From Nigrospora sphaerica (lineage: Eukaryota > Ascomycota > Sordariomycetes > Amphisphaeriales > Apiosporaceae): DNA of 64,000 bases. The notes under the pieces are model-generated. The model was not told the DNA's origin. It was given only the letters and a program-made list of their open reading frames with translations, and made no database searches. How positions within the stretch are numbered: the first letter of the stretch is position 1; every line of letters begins with the position of its first letter. The translations under genes and the position numbers were made by a program. Positions 11,734 to 22,727 of the stretch are shown piece by piece. The stretch lies in NCBI GenBank assembly GCA_018287875.1, contig JAGVVL010000015.1, positions 3,410,001 through 3,474,000 on the forward strand. The letters run 5' to 3'.

Positions 11734-12517
11734 AGCGACCCGCCTCACAGCCGGCCTTGTCCTCCTTTACGCCCCCGGGCGTGCACCGATTCTCCTGGTG
11801 CAAGTACAGGTTGGGGAGGTGAGCGTTCCCCTGCGTGACGGGAGTAAACACATAGTTAACACAAATCAAAAGCGCGCCGTTACCAGGCGCATAACGCCCG
11901 TTACCATTGGACGGGATAGTGCGCGGTCACATGATGAACGTATGTGTTGGCCATGCGGTTTGCCTGGGACACGGGCCCTTACGGGCTGTCGTGTAACGTG
12001 TTGGTTCTGTACGCCTTTTCCTGAAATGCGGCTTGGCGGAGGAGACGCTCCCCCATAAGTTGCCCCCAGGTGAAAAAGTATCCTTGTTCGCCAAGACTGC
12101 AACGACAGCGGTCGTTTCTGCACGTGCAAGGGGATAAGGGTCGAGGGGAGATTGAGCTGCGCTCTCGATAGAACTGATTTGTCGAAGATCGGGTAGGTGG
12201 GCGCAAAAGTGTGCCGATGCTGTACTGGAGGTACAGTTTCGGATTACAGGTTCAGGCATGTACTCTAGAAAAGGTCATTACTCCGGCTTCCAGAAAAGGT
12301 CATTACTCCAACTTCCCCTTTTTGTGCTGCCACTTCCGTTCTACTCCACTCCAGTTCTTGCCAATCTGGATTCTGAATTTGTCTACTTCCCTCGGCACTT
12401 TAAAGAACGGAATGCAATCCCCACAGCATCTGGGCGACCTTGAAAGAGTCTCTCGACCCAGCATCTGAGCACCAGCGTCGTGAATCGAATCTTGCGCCAT
12501 ACTCGCAACACCGAACC
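11734..12517. other. Intergenic, no supported gene
   Basis: Promoter side of the next gene. A short direct repeat (AAAAGGTCATTACTCC, two copies) lies at about 12269-12309. No gene is seen. Confidence 0.45.
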
Positions 12518-13641
12518 ATGACCACCGTCGAACCCCCCTTGACCAACCTCGGGCCATTAACGACAACATGGACGATGCCAGAATCCTGTCTGATTCCCTT
12601 GGTGGATGACGGCGACTTCTATTGCTACTTGCGCGATGAGTGTACCGCACCAATGGCTTTCACTCCGCATGGAGCTGTATTTACGTACAACACGCACGTC
12701 ACTGTATCTGGCACCGAAAGAAAGACCGTTCGGGTAGTGACTAGCTATGTCAATGCCCACCCAAATCCTGCATGCTGGGCACCGAGCGCAAAAACAGACG
12801 ACGACTCGAGCAATTGGGCTTGGGGCTATCATTCGCCTGGGCTTGTCTGTCCCGATGGATACGTCCAAGCCTGCACCACTGGTTCCGGGGTCAAAGAAAG
12901 TGGCGGTTGGAGACCTTGGCTTGAGTTGGCACCGGAAGAGTTCGCCGCAGGGTGTTGTCCAAGGTAGGTGGATGTTAACGGCAATTTATATATGAATGCG
13001 CCTCCGATCCAACACCCGCTTACATATGGTAAAACAGTTCTTTCACCTGCACAGAATCCTTAAAGACGCAAATCTGCCAATCTATCCTCCGAGATAACAC
13101 TTTCGTGGCTACAGCTTGATCCTATAGCGCGTCCTGGAGCGGCCCATTGGAACTCCGTACTACTACCATAACTTTACCAAGCACCACTAGGGTATATGAT
13201 CGCGCTGAATCTGTATATACATCGAGGATTACGACAAAATATACGATTTATGCACCCCTGGTCCAGATCCGCTGGAAGGCCACCGACAAATCGCTCGCCG
13301 CGCCCGCAAGCCCTTCGCAGCCGACGGCGACGGACGAATCAGCCGTCCGGCCCGACCCATCCACTACCAGCACCACCGCCGCCGCCACGAATGAGCCCTC
13401 ACCCGCCCGTGGCCTCTCGACGGGGGCCAAAGCCGGTGCGGGCGTGGGCGCCGGGCTGGGAGGCATGCTCCTGTTGGGTGCGCTGGCCTGGTTCCTGACG
13501 CGGTACCGGCGGCGACGGCAGGCGGAAACCCGCGAGGCGCTGGCCTCAGACCTCCCCGTCAAGGAGATGACGGCGACAACGACGGTGTCGGGCCGCCCGG
13601 CGATGCGGGACCTCGCGAAGGGCGATATCGTTCCGACCTAG
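12518..13641 (+). CDS. Fungal single-pass membrane protein, Cys-rich ectodomain; splice or stop ambiguity
   Basis: Exon 1 (12518-12963) encodes a Cys-containing ectodomain (LTTTWTMPESC, YHSPGLVCPDGYVQAC, AAGCCPR) typical of a fungal cell-surface family. The C-terminal exon encodes a Thr/Ser/Pro stalk, a TM helix (AGVGAGLGGMLLLGALAWFL) followed by RYRRRR, and a short cytoplasmic tail. Joining donor 12964 to an acceptor ending at 13037 continues the family motif (CCP-S-SFTC) but meets TGA at 13117-13119. Using the later acceptor ending at 13127 skips that stop and stays in frame (319 aa), but loses the FTC segment. So either the gene carries a nonsense mutation or it uses the longer intron. Membership of the family is inferred from layout; the function is unknown. 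Confidence 0.6.
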
Positions 13642-14437
13642 CCGCAGCAGCCGGACTCCTGGCGTGACAGCAACGGCGCCTTTCACCAGGCCCCCGCGAC
13701 GGGACAGCAGGGCTAGAATAACCAGTCGAGGAAGCAAAGGGGGGATTGGAGGGGATGGAGACAAAGCTACGATCGGGATGGATTCGGGGGTTCCAGGGAC
13801 GTGGCGATGATGGTGATGTAGATATGTATGGGATGACTGAGGGCGGAACCAAGTGTGTATAAGATTATATATTCTTCTATTTTATTATTAATTTCGGGAT
13901 ACACTGTCATCCTATGTAGCATTTATAATGCAGTATAGAATGATTACACACGAGTACTAGTTAATATACTGTTTCTTGAAACGTATTCAGCCTCAAACTT
14001 CACAAAGCAGTAATTATAATCGTCATCTCTGAGGCCCACTTGTCCAGACGGAGGGGACGTCGCAGGATCGCTCCGCCATGCTATACTGCGCATCATCGTT
14101 ATCGCCGGTGACGAGCTTTTCGGCCACTTCGACCTGGGTTTGCGACCCAATGTTTGCCAGTGCTATTTGGATTATCCGCCGTGTTTCGTGCGGTAGAGAA
14201 GAAATCCTTACATGAGGTGGAAACAGACAGTCAGACATCGCCCGAAGATGCCTCCTCGGTCCGTCGGCAGGAAAGAACCAGAGTCATCGTTTTATTGAGG
14301 AAACGAATCATGATCATGGCGACAGCAATAGAGTGACCAACGTGAATTAAAAGAAAGGTATCGAAGACAAAAATGCATACAAAAGGTGACTATCGCCCAA
14401 GATGAAGGCCTAAATCCTAGATCTTCTCAAGATATGT
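13642..14437. other. Intergenic between convergent genes
   Basis: 3' flanks of the surface protein and the NLR-like gene. An AT-rich block lies at about 13856-13985. No gene is supported. Confidence 0.45.
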
Positions 14438-17400
14438 CTAATTGCCGGCCTCCCGTTGCTTCCCTTCCTGCTGCATCTGCTGGACCAGCTCTTCCCAGCT
14501 CATCCCTGCCAACTCGGGCACTCTCTTCGCCAGTGGCGTGGTAGAGATATCTTCGCTCAAGCCCGTGTTCGTCGTATCAGCCCCGTGCCGAAGCAACGCC
14601 TTCGCAATCTCCAGTCCCTCGAACGAATCGTTCATCACAGCCAGCCCGAGAGGCGATAGATTTTCACCCTCCCTAGAGCTATATTTCGACTTCTTTGGAC
14701 GATAGTTGACCGAGATCTCCAAGTCGAGCAGATAACTGAGGATTCGAGACGGATATCTCCCCTCTTTGACTAAAAAGGCCAATGCACGTCCCACCGCCAA
14801 TTCTGGCTGGTCTTTGAACAGCTGTGCTGAGCTCCAGAAGTCCAGTAGGGTCTCCTCAGCCCATGAGTTCTGGAGTGATGTGCGAAGGAGGGAAAATCTG
14901 GTGTATTTTCTCCCGGCTCTGATTGGAACAGGGAAGGTCAATGTTTGAAAACAACGTGCCTCAAATTTAGAACTTGAGTCTAAAATCCCGTATGGCTTCC
15001 AGATTTCATAAGACTCTTGTGATCTGCGACTTAGAATTATTTCCAGCACATCGTCCATTTGCCCGAACTTCCATAGTTTTGGGAGCAGTCGTTGGAGCCC
15101 CTGTATGACAGCATCTTCTGGGAGCCGGGAGAAAATTGTGCGATCCGGTGATTCTCCCATGGAGGTGGACCATCTGAAGGTGAAGTTGTTATCCTCATTC
15201 AAATCATTGCTCATGTTAGAAATGGCCATTTGAAAGGGAGCTAGGAGGCTAGGCAGGATAACTTCCACGATGCTTTCCAGGGCAGCGATCGAGCTGGAGG
15301 AGGCTGCTGATATTAGGATACTGTCCCTGTCGCGCGAGGATAGCTTGCGGATCGTTTCAGCCATGGTATCCAGAGTTGCAGCTTGGTTGGTGCGTGCCAG
15401 ATCCAGCAGAAGCGGCATTGGGATGGCCGTTTGTTGTGGCGCAGTGCTGACTGGTTTCAAGTCATGGGTTCTGTGGAAAGATTCCAGGTGATCATCGCGC
15501 ATTTTCTGCGACAAGAAGCCTCCCGCGGCGTACTTGCAGTCTGGAAAGTTGCATTTCCACGGTTTGCTGTGAGTTGCTTCGTGATAGCTCCGTTCCGTAG
15601 GTGTCTTGAAAGTGGCCGAGCAGGACAGGTATCCGCAAAGAAAGGGCAACAACCCCTGCCATTTCAACAACAGATCATATTGTGATTTCACAGAACCGGG
15701 GCCTGTTCTGCGCGAAGGAATCGAGGATACAGCCTCATGGATCTGAATGGAAGAGCGAGATATTGTCAATGGATCAAGAAAGCCCCATTCTTCACCTGTG
15801 AAAGTAGGCAGTCAGCAGTTTGTGTGGCCATGACTGTTACCTCGTCAGCAACCTACTTTTCTTCACATGGTACTGAGAGTTTGAGAGCATAATCTCCTGC
15901 CAATGTTTGACCTGGCAGAGCTTCTGGTGAAGATGTTTGTCCCCTTTCTCCAATTGTTGTAATCGCGGTATTCCACTCCGAAGTGGTGCATCTTGGACTT
16001 GGAATCCATGGCTGCTTCTTTGCCGAAAGAGTGACCTCACATCAGCAATCAGGCTTCGTGTGGCGGCACCGGAGCCGCCTTGGGCGATAGCGTTGGCTGT
16101 CAGTTCCCACCAAAATTGGGCAGCAAAGTGATGAAACGCATAAGCACCCGCGAAAAGGTTCTCAATGACTTCATCACTGCCCAAGTCCTCATTGTGGTGC
16201 TCCTGACATAGATACGCAATGCAGCGTCTTGACAAGCTGATGTTCGACTCCAATAAGGGAATATAGCCGCTGATCCTGGGGTTCGTAATGTATCTATGGG
16301 GTTCTCGTCAGTAATGCAGTTAGTAATCGGGCGATGACTCCTCAATAACTGACTCTTTGACTGTAAAGTGGACAAACTGGATGCGGTCATTTACAACTTC
16401 GATGATAGGACCGCAAAGCCCGACGAAGTCGAAGCTATCGCCCAGAATCTTAAACCGTCTCTCCCAGGCCTCTGGATCGATTGCAAGCGCATGCCTGAGT
16501 TCCTGTGTGCTCATAGGACTCGGCGAGCAGGCAATCCACCCGAGAATTGCTCTGGCTTTGGTTTTCTGAGCAGATGTTCGCACGTTATTCACGCGCGATA
16601 AGATACGTTCATACCTGTCTCTCAATGTCAGCAAATTTCGGTCCGAGATCATGTTGCTGCCTCCACTTACATTTCATCCAGTGACTCTGGCAAGTTCTGA
16701 ATCTCCTCGCGGAGCTCTTCTGTATCGTTGATGTACCGGATATTCTCCAAAACCAGTTTGACAAACAAGAACATTCCTACGTCGCATCAGCAAATCCACC
16801 GGAGTACCCAGGATAGCGTTAGGATCAGCTAACCTTCTGCCTTGGTTGATAGGGAAGAGAGGCGTCCTCTAATCTCAATTTCCATGTCGGGGTCAAATCG
16901 CCGAATAGGAAACCAGTTATCTATCCAGCTGCTCACAAAAGCGGAGATGCTGCCCGAATTCTTCTCGTGTACGAGAATTGATTTGGCGTCGTCCCGAAGC
17001 AACGCTATGATGTCGGATTCCGGGCGGCTGCTGACAAGGACTTTGGCGTGGCCGCAGTTCTTCGATAGCCGTAGGAGCTCTGAAAGTAGGCGGCACCGTT
17101 GAACAGAATCGATCTCGTCCAGGCCGTCAATGATGAGGTACGATGTTCCAGTTATGTCAAGGATATTCTGGAGGAGCCCTATCGTGTTCGGCAAGTCTCG
17201 AACGTAATTTCCACGCATTTCCCCAATGACGAAGGATCTTAGGTCGTCATCATAAGATGCGATCTGAAAGATCAGGGATTCCACAATCTCTAGCGCAGAA
17301 GAGCTGGTTTTGTCTCTATAAGTCAAGAAAGCGAAGGCGGCGCGACCTGCACTCTGTGCTAGCTTGATGGCAGTCCTGCATAAGAAAGTCTTGCCTGCAA

Positions 17401-18369
17401 GACATCACTTATTAGAGAACGAACCCCCAGTTTAGGTATGTTAGAACCTTTACTAACCGGCGCCAGGAATACCCTGGATCCACAACACCCTGTTGACAGC
17501 AGCGGAAGACTCAAGCCACTGCTTGAATATGGCGTCCGTTCCCAACCACTCTCCAGTTCCGGCACATGTTTCGGAATCTAACCTGTGCAGTTCGGTGTCG
17601 TAGAAAACTGGTGCCAGATCCGTCCGGAGCCGATGATATTCTTGGTCTCTGTGTGCTTTGGCCGATGCTTCGAAATGTTCGAACGCGCGTTGTCGGGCCC
17701 GCTGTGCTTGCTGGATTTCTTCCAGCCTCGCACCATTGCGTAGGAGCTGAGTATGCTCTTGGATAAGACCGCAAACCACCTTGATCTTGTCTTTCTGGCT
17801 CGGCCATAGTGTTTCAAACAAGAGTTTCCAGCCTAGCGGGTCTTAACACTGATTGTGCGGTGTCGGATTCGAGGGAACTCACGTGAAGCCTTGAAGAACT
17901 GCAGGGTAACCAAATGAAAATCAAGAATGTCCTTGAAGAACAGAACTAGGACTTCTTTGATCAGTTTGTTATTGGGAAAGACCTCCGCCGTGCTCTTGAA
18001 CTCGGGTAGGAGGTTGCCAATCTCGGACATTGTGTTGATGATGGCGTCGAACGACGCCCTGAGCGCGCTAGCCCATTGAAGAAGCAGCTTGATGGGACCC
18101 CAGATGAGGGCCAAGATATCGGGTTTCACCTGGACGAAGACTTCAATGGTAGAGGCGTATTCGTGCAGGCGATTGACGTAAGGCTCGATCTTGGAAAGGT
18201 GACGCATGCGGGATTTCACACGCTGCTCCTCCTGCAGCTTGTCCGTCGCATTGTACACCTCATCAACAGACTGTGTCTGCAGAATAGCCTGGTAGAGCGA
18301 GGCGTCGTCGAGTTTTGCCTTGAAATCTCGTATTGCATCATTAAACGCATGCTGTACGGGATCCGTCAT
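14438..18369 (-). CDS. NLR-like STAND protein: DUF7708-type N-terminus, NACHT, C2H2 fingers
   Basis: Seven exons (18369-17883, 17832-17458, 17394-16834, 16776-16671, 16614-16339, 16293-15857, 15795-14438) sum to exactly 1200 codons, 1199 aa. Residues 1-160 resemble the helical N-terminal domain of fungal STAND proteins (IWGPIKLLLQWAS, the DUF7708-like signature). A NACHT ATPase follows, with Walker A GIPGAGKT at about 283-290 across an exon junction, Walker B YLIIDGLDEID at about 372-382, and a sensor-like VLVSSRPESDI. A winged-helix-like segment ends in FVHFTVKE. Near 800-855 are two C2H2-type fingers (CGYLSC...H-x3-H and CNFPDC...H-x4-H). A weak ankyrin-like unit (IAKALLRHGADTTN) lies near the end. 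Fungal NLRs act in self/non-self recognition and heterokaryon incompatibility; that role here is inferred. Intron 5 (45 nt, GTCATC donor) is the least certain. Confidence 0.85.
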
Positions 18370-18852
18370 TGTCGCCTTTTCGCATTTGGCCTAGAAACGG
18401 CCATGGAAGGGAAGAATGCGTCGATTAAATGACAACGCACTGGGGAGATGAGGGGGACTCCTCGGCAGTGCCAGTGAGCGAGCTGAGATGAGTGACGTGT
18501 GCTATCACAGCCCCAAGCCAAGACTGCATGACTGCGCCCTTCCCAGCCCCGTTTCCATTGTGCATTGCGGCACCGCCGATAGAGAATGAGGTGGCTGTGC
18601 AGCAATCGCGGTTAGCCTGACAAGGCTGCGAAGTCCAGAGATGAAATGAGGGCACCCCTACCTTGTACCCCTCCATCACTTCGGCTGTCTACCGTTCAAT
18701 GCAAAATTCCCTAGGGTAACGCCCTCAGATGTGCTCCCTACTTGGTACATGCCTGAAAACTTCGATCTGACTCGTCCCTCATAATTGAAGTCGAGGGGGT
18801 TTTGAGCAACACTCGGTTCTAGCACTCAGTCGATACATTTCCCCCCGAAATC
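18370..18852. promoter_or_regulatory. Shared divergent promoter of NLR-like gene and SNF2 gene
   Basis: 483 bp between two divergent start codons. It must contain both promoters. I see no recognisable operator, and no long frame with coding character crosses it. Confidence 0.5.
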
Positions 18853-21800
18853 ATGACCAACCAGGCCGAGGGTGCCAAGCGAAAGCTGTCCTGGGCGACG
18901 TCTGAGCTGCCTTGCGGCCAACCTGCGCAGAAGCGTCCCATCCACGACACGCAGGATCATAGCTCTGTCCTTTGGAATTCGGACATTCCTGACACAGCCG
19001 CTCACTCTCTGCCAGTAACTGTCCAAGAGCAGACCGGCTACTTGGCCCATGGGGATGGCGCGTTTCCTCATGGCCAGGCTGCGGCGGATCCTCCAACCTC
19101 GACGGTGGGTGCATTGCAATCCGATGCACTACAAGAAACTCTTCCGGGCGTCCATCAACAACTGTACAACGACCCAAAATGGCTCGAAATTTCTGCAGAA
19201 TCCTTCCAGTATCCGGACTACAATGCTGAATGGGGCACTGATCGGTCCGATGACGATGCCACTGGGTTCCGCGGTACTTTCCAGCTCCCAGATGGCACCT
19301 GCTTTGGAGTGGTATGTGAATTTTCATTTGCCAATGCTTTGCTTACCGAAAAATGTCAGATTGTGGTGCCTATTACGATTTCGACCAAAGCGGACATGGC
19401 CAAGCGCCTTTTGCCCGTTGACCTCCGGAGGATGGGGGATCTTTTCCAGATTCAATCTAAGGGAACGGAAAACTACATTGGAATTCTGCCCGCCTCCGGA
19501 TTGTGCAGACTACTCGATAATTTCACGGTACATCTGGAAGCCAAATTACTGCCCTCTGATCCGCAGAAAAAGTCCACCATGTCGCGAAAAAACGAGACGT
19601 TGAGGACTGCTGATTGCCGAGTACTTGTCCACGGTTCATTCAACGAAAAAGAAGACATCGCATTGCTCCTTTCGGATGAAAACCTATTTCTTCAACACCC
19701 CTTTGCGGAGGAAGTTGTTAACGACATGCCATATTGGAATCCACACTATCTGGTGCGACCTGGGGGGGCTATGCCAGAATTGACGAGTCTGAGCCCCGAG
19801 CCGGATGGCACGAGCCTGCCGCAAAGAGATCTGAACGAGATGGAGAAATGTCGTGTGCTGCAAGTATTTGACAGTGCGCATGGTCGAGAAACATCGTCTG
19901 TTTCCACAGAGCCCAGTTCCCGGCTACGCGTACCGCTCATGAGGTCAGTAGAGAACTCATTTTCGACTGGACTCGTGTCTCCCACCCTGAAGCTAACCTC
20001 ACAAAGACACCAGCTACAAGCATTGGTCATGATGCTAGAAAAGGAGTCGGGAAACATAGAAACCTGGAACCACCACACACTCTGGGTGCCTGATCATGGT
20101 TCATCGCCTCCAAGGTAAGTAGAATTCCAGTATCTTCAAGGGCGTGGTCTTACATAGTAATGCAGTTACCGCCACGTACTCACTGGTAGGGCCAGCGCTC
20201 GCCCAGTGCCCTGTAATGGAGGGATCCTGGCAGACGTAAGGCTGTTCCAAGCATTTTATTCTTCCCCACTGACACATAATAGGATATGGGGCTTGGAAAG
20301 ACTTTGAGCACATTGGCACTAACATGCTCGTCAATTGACGTCCTAGAGCAGAGAAAATCTCAAGCCCGGAACGCAGACCCGGAAATCACTCTAATCGTAA
20401 CGCCCATTTCCAGTAAGTCGACGTGTATTGTCCATATAACAGCGTAGAGTATTACTAATCTGGACAGCGCTCGTTAGTTGGCAAAAACAAATCAGGCAGT
20501 ATGACTATCACGGTTCTTGATTTCAACGGATTTACACTGACGCAGTTTTAAGGCACATCGACACCACACGCTTCAGTTACCTCGTACATCACGGCAACAA
20601 CAAAAGAATTGCGCCTCAAGGCTTTTTCGGCTACAATGTGGTGCTGACTACGTATGAGACGTTGAGGTTAGACACCAACGCAAAGGGGCCACTTTCTTCC
20701 ATGAAATGGCTAAGAGTGGTCTTAGATGAAGGTTAGTGGTAATCTTGTCGCTCACATCGAGCTAAACTAAAAAAAAAGAAGCACATCACATCCGGAACCG
20801 GTCTTCCCAGGTTTTCAAAGCCGTTTGCGCGCTTCGCTCTCGCTTCAGATGGTGTCTCACGGGGACTCCCATTCAAAACTCTATGGACGACTATGGTGCC
20901 CTCCTGGCATTCCTCCGTACTGATTCCCTAACTACGAAATCCTTGTTCGACAAATGGGTGGCAAAGCCAGTCCGAGACCAGACTGACAGCGCCTTTGGGA
21001 AACTAAGAGACTTGGTAAATGCCACTTGCCTCCGTCGGACCAAAGCCACAGCTGGTCTTGCTGTCGAATTGCCTCGGAAGCATCAAAAAGTCGAGAGCAT
21101 TGTGCTCGATGAGGAAGACCAGAGGCTTTACTCTCTGTTTCAGAAAAAGGCCGAAGAGCTGGCTCGTCAGAGCTCTTTCACTGCTGCCGGTGCCAAGATG
21201 CCTAGGCGGAATATCTTGTCCTTGCTCACTGTCCTGCGGAGGATCTGTGACCATGGAAGCTACATGGTACCATCAAGTGCCTTTGACTTACTAAAAACCG
21301 ACACTGAGCAGAGCTCTAGGGGGGGTAACTCCCAAGAGATTATTGAGTGCTGTGCATCGTGTGGCAAAGATTTGGAGGATCTCTTGGTTGCGGATGGGTC
21401 ACATCACCCAAAAGAAAGCGAACGATTTTGTTTTCAATGCCGAATTACTGAAAACAGAGTTGACGAAGACGACACAGCTTCAGGGTGTGACGAGGAAACA
21501 GCAAGGTCCAGCAATTTCCTCAAATCTGCAGGGGCTGCTATCCCACCATCGGCTAAGGTGCGAGCCTTGCTGAGAAATATAGCTGACCAGCCTGGCAAGA
21601 GGTCAGTATGTCCCTGCTCCTTGGTTTTCGCTGCACATTGTTAACTTTAGCTCAGCGTTGTTTTCACCTCTTGGACGTCCATGCTCGATCTTGTCGAAGG
21701 AGCCTTCCGAACCAATTCAATCCAGTTTCGACGAATTGACGGACAAACAAGCCTCCAGGCTCGAGCGATGGCCATCGAGACGTTTACCCAAAATCCCGAG

Positions 21801-22270
21801 TGCCGTGTCATGTTGGCCAGTATAGGTAGCGCAGCGGAAGGGTAAGCATACACAATCTTGCGGCAGTTGGCATGTCGACCTCGGATTGCTCATCTCTCCC
21901 AGCATTGACCTCACCGTGGCGTCCAGTGTGCATATCCTCGAGCCGCACTGGAACCCGATGGCAGAAGCACAGGCAGTGGACCGTGTACATCGCATTGGAC
22001 AGACGGCAGAGGTCACGATAACTCGATACCTGGCCACCGACACGGTGGAGATGGTGAGTCTGGTACATGATGCGACCGAATATGATACTGACTATGGCAA
22101 AGTACGTGAAATGGGTTCAGGAAAAGAAGCTACGCGTCATAAGTCGCCTGGAAGGTATTGAGTCGGCGGAGGACTACGAGAGGCAGAAAGCAGAGGTAAG
22201 AAAGATGCCGCGTGCGACATAGACGAAACTGACGTTTGACCAGGTTCTGGCAAGGTATCTTCGAAGTTGA
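18853..22270 (+). CDS. SNF2-family ATPase, Rad5/HLTF-like
   Basis: Eleven exons (18853-19943, 20007-20114, 20166-20235, 20283-20412, 20468-20512, 20546-20731, 20782-21601, 21656-21841, 21903-22053, 22103-22195, 22244-22270) give 968 aa. After a ~360-aa N-terminal region of unknown fold come the helicase motifs: Q-like RHQLQALVMMLEKE, Walker A DDMGLGKT at about 423-430, VVLTTYET, DEAHH at about 543, LTGTPIQNS, then in the second lobe VVFTSW, SAAEGIDLT and VDRVHRIGQ. Between the lobes sit two Cys pairs (CASCGK...CFQC), reminiscent of a reduced Rad5-type RING. Such proteins remodel chromatin or stalled forks in the nucleus. Intron 1 (63 nt) is a multiple of three with no stop, so retention would add 21 aa. 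The donor of intron 5 (GTTCTT) is atypical. No catalytic motif is missing. Confidence 0.87.
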
Positions 22271-22526
22271 ATCCCAAGCTCGGGGAGTGATTAGAATGTA
22301 GTGTAAGGCTGTTCCAGAGGAGAGGCACGAAACCAAAAGGTATTCTATCGTGCAAGACAGTTTATGGTTTTTGACTTTCGACTGACACTATGGGCTCTGA
22401 AGGCAATAAATCATATGAAAGGAGTAATGCAGTAGTGAGATAGATGAGCGTTTTCTATTCGTACGAAATCGAATATCTCGGGAGGGCTGGAACAAGGAAT
22501 AGAATGGGATTCTTGCCAGAGAAACT

Positions 22527-22539
22527 GAATTGTGTTAAT
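22527..22539. repeat. 13-bp target-site duplication, left copy (LINE-1)
   Basis: GAATTGTGTTAAT occurs here and again at 27343-27355, exactly bracketing the minus-strand LINE. This is the expected product of target-primed reverse transcription. Confidence 0.9.
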
Positions 22540-22727
22540 TTATTTATTTATTATTCTTACACCTAGCGACCTATCTAGGCCATGAGGACCCCCTGCGCAT
22601 CTTAGCCTAGGAAAACCGTTCCGGGCTAACGTCCGGCCGGGTGAAAAACCTAGGTTCCGCTGCGTCGTACCGCTTCTATCTGCTCTTTGACCTGCCTTAC
22701 CGAGATCGGGCTCAGCGTGCCCGCTTC

